Origin: Caenorhabditis elegans
Taxonomy: Eukaryota; Nematoda; Chromadorea; Rhabditida; Rhabditidae
Reading direction: 5' to 3'
Length of the DNA stretch: 64,000 nt
NCBI RefSeq assembly: GCF_000002985.6
Contig: NC_003279.8
Location: 5,704,001 to 5,768,000, forward strand
The translations under genes and the position numbers were made by a program. Positions 37,575-50,598 of the stretch are shown in pieces; positions within the stretch are counted from its first letter, which is position 1; every line of letters begins with the position of its first letter. The notes below the pieces were generated by a model. That model was not told the origin of the DNA. It worked only from the letters and a program-made list of their open reading frames with translations, and did not search any database.

Positions 37575-38050
37575 TTATCTGATACACTTCGCATTATTCA
37601 ATAATGAAATTGATAACAGTAATTGTAAAGATATTTCAATTGATAAATATTTTCAAAAAAGAAAATACTTTCTATCTAACGAGACCCAAATGAAAGAGGC
37701 GGAGCGTTTCCATTTGGCACTGGGGCGCGATTGCACTTTAGCTTTTCTCTGCATACGTTTCACTGACGTCAGTACTGACTTCTGGATCGGTCAAGTTACA
37801 ATTTGAGATGTCTCGCTAAATGTTTGAAGAGCACGCAGAATGTTGAAACAGTGAAAGAAACACATTTCGAAGAGTGACCATTTATGCACATTGATCGGAA
37901 ATAAATTAGGAATCCACGCACTTCGAGGATGAATCAATAAAAACAGGAGAGGGGTGGGAATAGAATACGAAAGATGAAAGTAAGAAAAAATCGCGTGAGA
38001 AAATTCGGGAGCGATTCAAAGGGAACACAGTGACAACCGGGAGTGAAGGA
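37575..38050. other. Convergent 3' intergenic, no gene seen
   Basis: The cysteine-rich gene and rpt-5 converge here. An AATAAA-like signal lies within AAATAAATT near 37900 on the plus strand. The open frame at 37492-37806 on the plus strand is an out-of-frame extension of the last exon. Confidence 0.4.
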
Positions 38051-39554
<1,504 letters not shown>

Positions 39555-40183
39555 TGTACTGCTTCTGGGGCCTGAAAATTAGTTGTAATTGCTTCTGGTG
39601 AGATCTGAAAAGTAGTTCCAGAGAATAACGCAAAGTCAAAGTTCTGGACAATAAAATAAAATCAGTAACACAATGCGGTGTAAATGAGAATATTTAGTTC
39701 AAAAAATTAAACGAACGCTAATGTGTATTGAGCGAGTGACAATGAGAGAAAGTGTTTATCACGAGAAATAATGATTAGAATAAAAGAAAGTTTGACTTGA
39801 TAATTTCACGATGGCCCAAAGGTTACGTCAGTATTTAGCTTACTATTAGGTTTACGTTCCGTCCACAAAATCTGTTTTGGCTAGCTAAATATTATTTAAA
39901 AAAGTTTAAAATTTGTGTTACTATCTTCAAAATATCTTTAATGAGTTCTCAAGATAAAAAATTTTGAATATAAACTTAAAAAAAAACAATAATAAGCTTT
40001 TTAGCCTTCAGTAAATGATAAAGAATCCAAAAGAACGAGAAATTTTGAAAAGGATGATTTGTGCAATTTAGCGTCGCGGTGAACCACACAGAAGGCATTT
40101 AATTTTACGACACTTGAAGTCTTCGTGCAGTTTTATTTGTTTTTATCAGAAAAAAGTTATTTCCACATGAAATTTTCAGCAAA
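39555..40183. promoter_or_regulatory. Divergent promoter region of rpt-5 and rad-8
   Basis: About 630 bases separate the two start codons. Each side ends in a TTTTCAG acceptor close to the ATG (about 15 bases for rpt-5, 4 bases for rad-8). This fits trans-spliced transcripts, so true transcription starts lie further inside. No individual binding site is claimed. Confidence 0.5.
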
Positions 40184-41519
40184 ATGATCGAAAAAATGAT
40201 TCTACGAAGATTTTTCTCAACAAAATCATCAACGATGCGTGCATGGGTCTCTGAAAACGGATCTGGAGTTGAGCTCAAAGAAGTGCCGCTTCCAGTCATA
40301 AACAAACCAGGACAAGTCCTTCTAAAAGTTAAAGTGAGATTAATATTTCTTGATTCAAGCAATTTAAATATTTGTAGGCAGCGTCTGTTAATCCGATCGA
40401 TGTTGACATGTCTCAAGGATACGGTAGAGAATTCCTAGGGACGTGGAAAAAAATAGAGTCCTGTGATGCAGCCGCGTCTAGATTCCCTCTAATTCCAGGA
40501 AGAGATTGTACAGCTGTTGTAGAATCTGTTGGTGGCGATGTGCACAATTTAGCTCCCGGTGATGAGGTAACGAAATCCTATTATGCATCGATTCATGATT
40601 AAATATCGTATGTTTTCAGGTTATGGCTGTTGTTCCTGTAATTCTTCCAGGCACACATGCCGAGTTTGTTGTCACTGATTCGAAGTATTGCTCTAAAAAG
40701 CCCAGCAATTTGAGCTTTGTATCAGCTGCCGCACTTCCTTACGTCGCATCGACAGCCTACTCAGCTTTTACAATAGCCAGGGTCTCACAACGAAATGCCA
40801 AACAACAAAGAGTTTTGATTCATGGAGGAGCCGGAGGAGTTGGAAGTATGGCAATCCAGCTATTGAAAGCATGGGGATGTGAAAAGATAGTGGCAACGTG
40901 TGCAAAGGGCAGGTTAGATTATCTATATCTTTGCAATTTTTCAAATAAAAATTGTAGTTTCGATATTGTGAAGCAACTTGGTGCAATTCCAGTCGACTAC
41001 ACATCAGACCAGGCGACTCAGGAATTGATTGAGCATGCACCATTTGAAGTTATTCTTGATACTGTCGATTCCCAGCTAGCAAAGTGGAGTGATAATGTAA
41101 ATATAATTGAGAAGTGGAAATTAATGTATAAAACTACTTCAGGTTATGGGAGTATGGCGTAATTGTGTCCACGTATCAATTGTCTCCCCTTTGATGAGAG
41201 AAATGGATAAAAATGGAGTTCCGTTAGGTCTTGTAACGACTGCGATGAAGCATTTTGAAAGATCTTTCCAAGTAATTTTTGAAATATGTACCCGCAACTA
41301 TAACAATATATTTTTCAGAGCCACTTACGAGGTCGTTGGTTTTCATACGCCTTCTTCAGACCAAGTTCGGATCTGATGAGTCAGTTATCTCGTTTCGCAG
41401 AAGACGGGAAAATTGTTCCGGTTGTAGAACAAGTGATGGGATTTGAGGAACTCGAAAAAGCATACGAAAAAGTTTCCCAACTAAATGGACGTGGAAAGAC
41501 TGTAATTAAATATGACTAG
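40184..41519 (+). CDS. rad-8: Mitochondrial quinone-oxidoreductase-like protein, RTN4IP1 (OPA10) homologue
   Basis: A medium-chain NADPH-dependent reductase; the human homologue RTN4IP1 is mitochondrial, and worm rad-8 mutants are sensitive to radiation and oxidative stress. Exons 40184-40333, 40378-40566, 40620-40912, 40958-41096, 41143-41271 and 41319-41519 give exactly 366 residues. The N terminus (MIEKMILRRFFSTKSS) is a basic, Ser-rich mitochondrial presequence. A GroES-like domain follows (LIPGRDCTAVVESVGG, LAPGDEVMAV). Then comes the Rossmann dinucleotide motif HGGAGGVGSMAIQLLKAWG at about residue 180. The C-terminal domain ends in RFAEDGKIVPVVEQVMGFEE. No catalytic zinc ligands are apparent, as expected for the quinone-reductase branch. 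A TTTTCAG lies 4 bases before the ATG, consistent with trans-splicing. Confidence 0.92.
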
Positions 41520-41789
41520 AATCTTCATTTAACTCCAATAGTGCTCTTGTCCCTTTAGAAATCTATTTGTGTTTTGTATGTATTTGTTGGTTTCAATTAA
41601 TGAAAACTTGAATTCTGTAAGCAGTAATATTTGAATAATTTTAAAATTCAAGAAACACTTTGCCGCAAGAAAAATATCTCAGTTTGGCGCAAACTGGAAA
41701 AAAGTAACATATTCTCATGGAAAAAAATATTTTTGAGTAGATTTCTCTTCTTAGAGGAAATGTTTCCAAATTCCGAAATTTTCTAATTA

Positions 41790-42346
41790 ATATTACGGGA
41801 ACACAAAATTCTGAAAATGCGCATTTAGCAACATATTTGACGCGCAAAATATCTCGAAACGAAAACTACAGTAATTCTTTAAATGACTACTGTACGTGTT
41901 GATTTACGGCTCGGAAAAATTGAGACCCGACGAACTCGGGGGATGTCCAAATGGGGGGATTACCAACTCGGGGGATTGGCCCCGCCCACAGAACCGTGGC
42001 TTGCAATACGCCCATTTTTGCAACTGCCGCACGGTTTTAAAATTATTTTTTCTTGTTAATTCTCGCTCTATTGAGAAAAATACAGTTTTAAAACCGTGCG
42101 GCAGTTGCAGAAATGGGCGTATTGCAAGCCACGGTTCTGTGGGCGGGGCCAATCCCCCGAGTTGGTAATCCCCCCAATAGGACATCCCCCGAGTTCTTCG
42201 GGTCTCGAAAAAATTATTTCTGAAACCCGTAAATCAACACATACAAAAGTCATTTAATGAAATAATGTAGTTTTCGTTTCAAGATATTTTGTGCGTCAAA
42301 TATGTTGCGCAATACGCATTCTCAGAAATTTGTGTTCCCGTAATAT
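41790..42346. repeat. Large near-perfect palindrome (MITE-like), about 555 bp
   Basis: The outer termini ATTACGGGAACACAAA and TTTGTGTTCCCGTAAT are mirror images. Pairing runs inward through TTTGACGCGCAAAATATCTC, AAACTACA, GTTGATTTACGG, CGGGGGATTGGCCCCGCC, ACAGAACCGTGGCTTGCAAT and CCGCACGGTTTTAAAA, to a short AT-rich loop near 42046-42078. Flanking TA on both sides may be the target duplication. It sits just downstream of rad-8. The GC-rich inner part contrasts with AT-rich termini typical of an abundant worm repeat family, suggesting nested or composite origin. No transposase frame. Confidence 0.85.
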
Positions 42347-42724
42347 AGTATGCAATTATTATTCTAACATCTAGTTCAATGCACGAATAAAAAGGTGCAA
42401 CATGATTAAACTTAATAGAGGCTACAACACTATTTTTCGAGAGATATTTTTGATGCAATACTAATAGAAAATAACCTCTCAAAGCCGTTTCAAATAGACA
42501 TCTCAACTGTTCCATCTCCCTCATTGCGCACAGGTTTAGCCGACCATTAGCCGGCTTACCGTGTCTCTGTTCCCTCTCATGCATCTATCTCTGTTCCTTT
42601 CACTTTTCCTCCGTCACTTGGTCCATCGAAGTGGTCATTCTGTCTCTGTTTCCCCCCACGTCTCCTCACACGACTTCCAAACAACGAATTTATTCCATTC
42701 GTCTACCTATTCAAAAGGATTCAG

Positions 42725-45700
42725 ATGATCGAACGTGTCGGTCGTCTCTACAGTCGATCACTCTATCGTCATCCAACACTTTTTCTAATTTTACCTGTAT
42801 TGATAACTACCGTAATTCCGTTTGGTTTGATATGGTTCTTCCCGATTAAATTGTCACAAAATGCTGAGATTGTGAGTTTTCAAATTAACTTTTCCAAAAC
42901 TTAAAATTTCAAATATTTCACTATTGCATGAAAAAAAGCTAACCTTTTGCATAGAGAATCTAAGAAAACTTAGATAAATCCTCGAAAATCCAAGGTCAAT
43001 CACAGCCTAAATCTCATAAATGTCATAAATACTCGGACACGAGATCGTGGACTATTTTGGATTTTATGTTTGATGTTTTTATTCATGAAGGTCGAATTGA
43101 GATTTGAGAAAAGCCATAAAAAATAATGAAAACTGTAAGCGCTAGATGCGTTTTGCGTTTTGCGTTGAAGTTTCAAAAAAAATCGCGAAAAAACGAAAGA
43201 TCTGACTTTCAAATTTACAATTTTCCAACATTTATATCCCATTTTTAAACTCCCTCCAAAATGAGGACTGCAAGACCAATAAAAAATTCGCTCCGCCTAC
43301 TTTTAAGCCAATTGGTTTACAAAAAGGGTGGAGAAAATCGCTGATTGGTGTTTGAAACTCATTTTGGAGGAAATTCAAGCATTGAAATACAGTTTTAAAA
43401 GTTGGATTTTGCACTCTTTCTCGACGTTATTTTCTTTTTTTTCCTAAGTAGCCTTTCGGATTTTTTAAAGCTCTAAAATTTGATTAAAATATAGATGAAT
43501 TTTATATTCACGACACCTCGAAGTTTGAGCAAATACACCAAAGCATTTTCTATTTGCATTTCTTAGTTTTACATATCCCCCATTCTCTGTGTATCTGTAA
43601 CCGGTATTTTGTAAATCGGTTACAACACCGTCTCTGTTTCTATGTCTAATCCTCAACCCATCATCCATACTATTTTTCTCATTCATTTCGGAGATTTTCA
43701 AGTTTTGTCTGTGATGCGTGGCTGTGAGGCAATTCAAAAGCACTGCATAATCTGTCTTGAGACCGGCAAGATTTATAGGATAAACTACATGTAAATAGTT
43801 GCGAAATCGTTTTCTGTATTTATAGCAAGCAATTGGAGAACATAGTCATTACAAAAAAATTACTGTTGGTTTTTTCTGTTTTGATTCCTGGATAAACTTC
43901 CACATTTGCATAAAAGAAAACATCTCTGCAGTATTTTGAGTTTCTAGTCAATTGACTTTTACAATCGTCTCTCCAAGAAATGAATCATACAAAAAACTAG
44001 TGGATCTCTAGTTAAAATAATAAAAAAAGCTTATTCACACTCTACACACTCTAACTTTTCAATACTATTTCGACGTGTGAAAGTGTTTTGATGGCGGGAA
44101 CGGGAGATGGAGGTCAAGAAGAATTGATACGGAACGAATTGGATTAAACGGATTTTTTTTGTTGGATTTTTGCAAAATACTTGGAAACTGTATAGTTTAA
44201 ACATTCATATCAGAGGACGTAGAGAGGGAGAAAATTGTGGTGAAGTGTGTACACTTTCATTTTCTGATAATGATCAAAACTTACACAAACTTACTCATCA
44301 GGGGATGATCTTAAAAATCTAGATGTCATTGAATGTAGTCTGATTCATACAATTCGATTATGTCATCGTAAAAAGAAAGTACGTTTTCAAAGCTAGATCG
44401 TGTTGATTTGAATTGGAGAATTTAGTGAATGTACTGTGGGAATGTGTGATCCCACTTTTTGTCAAATGTTGCCAAACTGAGAGCTTATAACTATAAATGT
44501 TGAGACTTTTGAACAATTTGTGTTTTACTCATCAGGAACACCTAGAAGAACATAAACTGCCAAAATCAAAATGTTTCAAGACTTATTTGAGCCCTCTGTG
44601 GGATTTTCTTCCCTTTTGACATTTAAGAAATATTTTTTTTGGAAATTTACATTTTTCGCATATTTCACAGATCTTAAATCTTGAAAGGTCGCTCACAAAA
44701 TCAATCAATATCGTTCCCCTGAAAAATTGTGATTCTTCAAAATTTACAGCCAAACTTTTTGTAAACTGCCAAATTTCAAAAAAAAAAGATTTGTTTCAGA
44801 AATCCTGATTATTCTTGCAGCCACTGCAAAGTATACCCTGCAATGCTCAGATATCGAATCTAAAAATTAGAACGTAGAACTCGTAGAGAAAAATATTTTA
44901 TTGGTCGACTTTCAAAAATACCACCACATGTTGCCTCTAAATAAAATAATTTTTGCACAATTTCAAAAATTTGACTCATGATATGTTCATCTATTTTGCA
45001 GGGTTTCGATACAAAAGACACCGATCTATCGGGTCCCCGACTGGCATGGTCTCGTATTCAACCAAGTTTAATGTTCAGCAATCGAATTGCATTTTCAAAT
45101 CCACGCCCAATTGATACAGATGTTCAACAGCCATCTGCTCACCCAGTCAGTACAAAAAGAAATAAAAGAAGTTGGGCTGATAATTTATTGTCAGCTATTA
45201 ATCAAGTTGCTTGTTATGATTCTCCAATACCATTGAGTAAGTTTTTTTGGCTCAAAAAGTCACAATTGAAGTCAATAATTAAAACTCTGCGCACACAAAT
45301 TTTCAGTGGATCATCTTTCTCAATTCATTCTTGAAGTACCAAATTACGATGCAATATTTAATTTGAAATTTCTGGATAAATTGTGTCAAATGCAATCAAA
45401 TATCTCAAAACCATTATCTCGGTTTGATGCTTTCACTCCGTATCGAAATATTTGGAGTGTTGCCAATATGTTTGCATGTATTTCACCAAACTTGAGAGTC
45501 AATTGCACAGAACTTGATGAGGTTTGTTCTGGAAAATTATATTTTTAAAACTGTTAATGGCAAGGTGAACTCAAGCTTGTGGGGATTTTAATTATGTTTT
45601 AAACAATTCCAATATGGGCCAAAGAAAGAACTTAAACTTGTGATAAAGTTAGAAAGTTGATGCAAAATGTCAAAAACCCCGGCTGAATAGTATTACTTGC

Positions 45701-48700
45701 ATTACCTTTCAGTTGTTCGTATTAACACATTTTAGAGGATGGCTGAACCTTTTTGAGAAGTTTGGCTATTTATAAAATTTTTTACTAAAATTTTGAAAAG
45801 TCTAAAATATGTTTGAAACGTTTTTATAATGATATTCGGTCATTTTGAATAAGTGCAATTAAACCTAATCTATTTAAACTTTAAAATCTATTAAAAACAT
45901 TTTTCAGTCGGATATAAAAATTGTGCGTAAAACAATTGATAACTGCTGGAAGTATCGTACTCAAATATTTGAATGCCGAGATGAAAAGTGTCAAGGACAG
46001 TGTGCCACGTGTAGAGGTACGGTATTTGAAAATAATTACATAATCTAATTCTTGATAATTTCAGAGTTACCAGAAAATTGTTCATCTCAAATAATGTATG
46101 ATCTTTTCTATAGACTTCTTCCAAAACAAAGAGATGATACTCCATTTCTTGTGAATACATTTCTTCCGGTTTTTACATTAACTGGATATATCACTCAAAA
46201 TATTCCAGTTAATGTTATTATTTACGATGATCTTGAAACATCGATTATTGATTATTCAAAGAAAAATAAATTTCATTTGAAAGGTGAGTTTACAATAATT
46301 ATTCAAAATGACTTCTCATTAAAAAAAATCGTCAATGATAATTTGTATGCCAAATCCTATATCCTATAGGATTATAAAAGTCTAAGATGTCTAAATGTCT
46401 CAATAAAACGCTCCAAACGTCTTCAGAGGTTTCAACATTTCCAGTCAATTTTTGGCAATTTGGTAAATTTTTGGAAAATTTTAACTTTTTGATAAATTTC
46501 GAGTATTACCATTTTTTACAATTTTTCATACGCAAAAGTGAAATCAAAATATGAAACTCGTGGTATTTTTTTAAGGAGATTAAAAATCTTGAATTTAGTG
46601 TTCAAAAGTCGCCTGAAAGTGTCCAACAGAAAAATATAGACATTATCAGGATTTGGCAATTTTGAACACATCTTCAAACTTTTAAACCAAAATACTGCAA
46701 ATACAATTTGATAAATTTTTTTTTTCTATATATTGACACTAAGTCAAAATAATTATTTAGGTCTATTAATGGATGTGAAAAGAGATCGCCTATTGGCAGC
46801 AGCTCTTCGTGATTCAATGCTTGCTCTTTTGGCTGCTGGATTAGTTATGATTGTATGTATAAATGTACAGTACTCTCTTGTTACAATAATAATTGATTTT
46901 TAGGTTGTCGCAGTTCATTCTCAATCACTTCTTTACGCCTTTGTCGTTATTTTACTTTTGGCACTTTCGGTTGTAGGTGAGCTTCATTTTGCTCAAAATT
47001 CCAAAATTCAATATTTAAAATTTGAAATTTAAGGTGCACTTGGAGTATATAGTTTGTTTACTGATGAATTTCCTCTACTCAATCTTGTAACTTTTGTGCT
47101 CTTAATTGCAATTGGTTCCGATGATGCTTTTCTGCTGAAATCGAATTTTCCAAAACATTTAAATGAAGATACTTTTCATACGGTAAGTGGTACTTTTTAT
47201 ATTTGTAGTTTGTAAAATTTATCAAATGCCTATTAATTTTTTTCAGTTTCTCTCTCACACTTCATTCACAATGTTCCTGACATGTTTTTCAACGATTGTG
47301 CCATTCTTCATCAATATCACATCAAATGTCATTGTTTTTCGGTTTGTTTCTCATTTTAATTCCAGCTTCCTAAAATTATTTCCAGATGTTTCGGACTGTT
47401 TGCTGGTGTTACAGTAATTTTCAATTATTTCATGGTAGTTTCATTTTTGCCGGCATTTTTGTTAATCCAATACAGGTAAAAGAAAGCATAGTTTTTAACT
47501 AGAAAAAGCTTATTCAGACATTTCGACTGTTTCACTGGTTTCAAATTTCCATATCGATCAGTTTTATCTCATTTGCTGTATGTTTTGTTGCCACATGTAC
47601 TTGTTCAGGTTAGTTAGAATATTTGAAGTAGCGCATGCTCTCTCATATTATTCGTAAGTCTAGTAATTGTAAAAGCTCTACAAGCTCTACAAAAAATACG
47701 GTAGACTTACGGGGAATATAAAGACTTGCCGAGAAATTACTCAAATAGGTAGTTTTACCAAAATTAAATAGTAAGGTTTTCAAAACCTGAGTATTTCATA
47801 TCTTTCTCGATTTTGTTTTCTTAGGAATTTTTCAGTTTCATACTATTCGGGTATTTTGAAACATATTCCATTTCTGATACTCCCCTATACATTTTTCTTT
47901 AATTCTATGTTTAGGGTCGATACGTCCTAATATCCCTTTTATCAATAGTGGCTATTGGTGGTGCAGCTATCACTTATCAGGGTCTTCATTTGCCTGAATA
48001 TAATCCGCTTCAACTTTTTACTTCTGATAATTTACACGAATGGTATGTAATACTGTTACATAAAACTTCATGAAAACCAATGTATATATTCTAGGTACGA
48101 TAACAATGCTGAAAGGAATTTTGAATTTGTGTCTGCCAAGATTGCTCTTCCACTAACTTCACGATTAGTTTGGGGAGTCGAACCGATTTATTCGCTTTCA
48201 ACTTTTCGTGCGAATGCCACATCACCTCTGAGGTAAAAAATGAATACTTATAAAGAACAAATCAACCATGATAGTGTATTATACCTGCCTCCACGCCTGC
48301 CTATCGTCTACATTTTTCTATTGTAAATGAACTCCAGAATTAGATGTTTGCACATGCGTCAATTAACGACTTAACGTTTCATATTTTCTTTACTCTCAAG
48401 TCTGCGTGCAGGCATAAAGGCAGGCGTGATGGGCAGGCATACACAGCTTTTGTTCCCTACATGACATGGAATACAAGCAATTTTACAGATCCGATCCAAT
48501 ATTCTCATTGAAGACAGCGGGAGACGTTCGGAAATTGGCGAGATTTCTGGGAACTGCTAGGCAATTACCATTTGTGAATCATCAACCAAAGTTTTGGCCA
48601 GAACGATTTTTGGATTGGTCTGACAAGTATCCATGTGCAAGAGGGTAAGCAAATTTATAGTTAAACCGGGACTCCTTAACCTATGCTGGTTATTTTTCCA

Positions 48701-50119
48701 AATAAATATACTGTACCACTCACTTTACAGATTCCTCTGCTGCAATATGACCAATCCATTATTCTCTGATTCATACTTGGACTTTTGTCTTCGAAACTCC
48801 ACATCTTTCCTTGCCACGTCATACAACGACACACCAATTTTTGATAATAAAACATTCGCATTTGTTGGATATACAGCAATGCTTCCAACTAGTTTGAAGT
48901 ACAATCATCGATTCAAACAATTGTCAAAATCGTTCGAAATGCTTGAAATGACAAAGCCTGATAATGGATGGTGGGCTCCTGAATGGTGGCTTATGAGCAC
49001 ATGGTGAGAGTTTTAAATTTAGTAGTCTAATTTAATGATAAAATCGATCATGAATTTGAGGAGTTACAGTAGCTAGGAACATTTGAAACTCATATAAAGT
49101 TAATATATTTAGGTTCGATCTTCTCAGTTCAATAGTACAAGATTGTTTGAGTTCTGTTGTTGGATCACTTGTTTTTGTTGCAATATTTGCATTTATTCAA
49201 CTGAAATTTCAAGTAAGTACTTTAAATTGTATTGAATAATTAATTAAATTTAAATTAAATAACTTTCAGGCATTCGCAGCTGTTGTGACAATAGCTTGTG
49301 TAATATTTACATCATCAGCTATTGTAACCCTTCTTGGTTGGGTACTTGGAGTACTTGAAGCTGTTATTCTTGTACTTGTTGTCGGATTATCATTCGATTA
49401 TACTCTACATTATGGAGCTGCACTTCCCGAACATGGATGTGCAGAGCATAGAATACGAGAAGCTACTTCGAAAGGTGTAGGACCTGTTACATTGGCTGCA
49501 TTCACTTCATTTTTAGCTGGAGCTTCAATGTTACCAGCGTTGACTCATGCGTTCTATCAGGTTTTTTTTTTGAATATTACATGTTTCCAAAAATAGATTA
49601 TTTTTGAACCATTGTCAAGTTCTTGGCAAAACAAACATTTGGTGAAGAGTGCGTCTTTAAGGTAGTACAATTTTTGCTGCTCTTTTAAATCGAAACTCGC
49701 ACTTAGAGCGAACGGAATTTTTCAGATGGGTCTCGCCGCGAAAAGTTTATGGTAGCAATCTTTGGTTTGGGATTTCGTGAGTGGTTTAAAAGTTTTACCA
49801 TAAACGATTTCGTGGCGAGACCCATCCGTATAAATCTGCACTCCTTTAACTACGGGATTCCGGATTATTGCACTTTACGAAACCTCTTTTTGATTAAAAA
49901 ATCATAACAGTACATCGGTTTTTTTGGGCTTTTTATTTCTAATTTTTCGAATTAAATTATTTTCAGGTTGGTGTGTTCCTTGTTGTAATATCCATAACTT
50001 CATGGACATTTTCAACATTTTTCTATCTTCCAATGCTCTCTCTAACACTTCCTAACCAATCTGGAATATGCCCTTATTGTGAAAAAACCAATCTAATGCA
50101 TTTATCACCTCGGAGTTAA
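42725..50119 (+). CDS. che-14: Dispatched-like sterol-sensing-domain transporter CHE-14
   Basis: A multipass membrane protein of the Patched/Dispatched (RND) superfamily. Worm CHE-14 acts at the apical surface of epithelial and socket cells in secretion of lipid-modified or cuticle material. The first exon (42725 to about 42870) encodes a basic N terminus and TM1 (HPTLFLILPVLITTVIPFGL). After a 2.1 kb intron come an ectodomain with paired cysteines (exons at 45001, 45307, 45908, 46064), the TM2-6 cluster (46761-47475), a second ectodomain (48040-49005), and TM8-12 up to 50119. The RND signature acidic residues are present in both halves: AIGSDDAFLL in TM4 and VVGLSFDYTLHYGAA in TM10, as expected for a Dispatched-class, ion-driven pump. 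Small exons inside 47480-48240 were not all resolved. The symbol is from memory of the cosmid neighbourhood. Confidence 0.88.
42871..45000. other. First che-14 intron, with a small inverted repeat
   Basis: A 2.1 kb intron with no convincing nested gene. A 92-codon minus-strand frame at 43465-43743 has no signal or family features. CCTCCAAAATGAG at 43254-43266 is mirrored by CTCATTTTGGAGG at 43358-43370, a short palindromic repeat. The intron could contain transcriptional control elements. Confidence 0.45.
48276..48450. repeat. CCTGCCT inverted repeat in a che-14 intron
   Basis: GTGTATTATACCTGCC and CCACGCCTGCCT at the left are mirrored by AGGCAGGCGTG and GGGCAGGCATACAC at the right. It is the same motif family as the repeat at 2130-2196. 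Confidence 0.55.
49725..49826. repeat. Short palindrome in the last che-14 intron
   Basis: GATGGGTCTCGCCGCGAAA with TTTATGGTA is mirrored by TACCATAAACG with TTTCGTGGCGAGACCCATC, forming a hairpin about 100 bases long. A related single GGCCCATCTAG motif occurs near 62634. Confidence 0.7.
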
Positions 50120-50598
50120 TCTAAATTTTTAAGATTTCTATTATATATTTATTTTCCATTGTGATTCCCTCGAATCGGGTAATTTTTGTATTGTCGGGTT
50201 TTTGGACCATTTCAAGTTTTTTTCCACGATGTCTTTCATTCCTCCTCTTTTCTAGTTAATTATTACTGTAAATAAACTTTTGAAAAATTTCAATTTTTGA
50301 AGATCCAAAATAATAAATAAATAATTTATTGTGCTAATAATAATTTGTTACATACGAGGAATATTATGCATAACTTCAAAAAAAAAAAGAAAGTAGTGGG
50401 GGAAAAGGACGGGTGAAAAAACAAGAGATCGTTGGAGAAATCCGGAAAAATATGGAAACGTGATCACAAAAACGAAAAAAAATGTTTTGAAAAAAGGTGA
50501 CAAGAAACTGAAAGAAATCAGCAAACATGATATTTTTCAATAAGATCCTGTTTGCTGATTTCAGGAATATCACAGAATTCGACAGTAAACCAGCTCAA

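Noticed and set aside
43465-43743. 92-codon minus-strand frame in the first che-14 intron
   Set aside because: No recognisable domain, signal peptide or splice structure; isolated in an intron.
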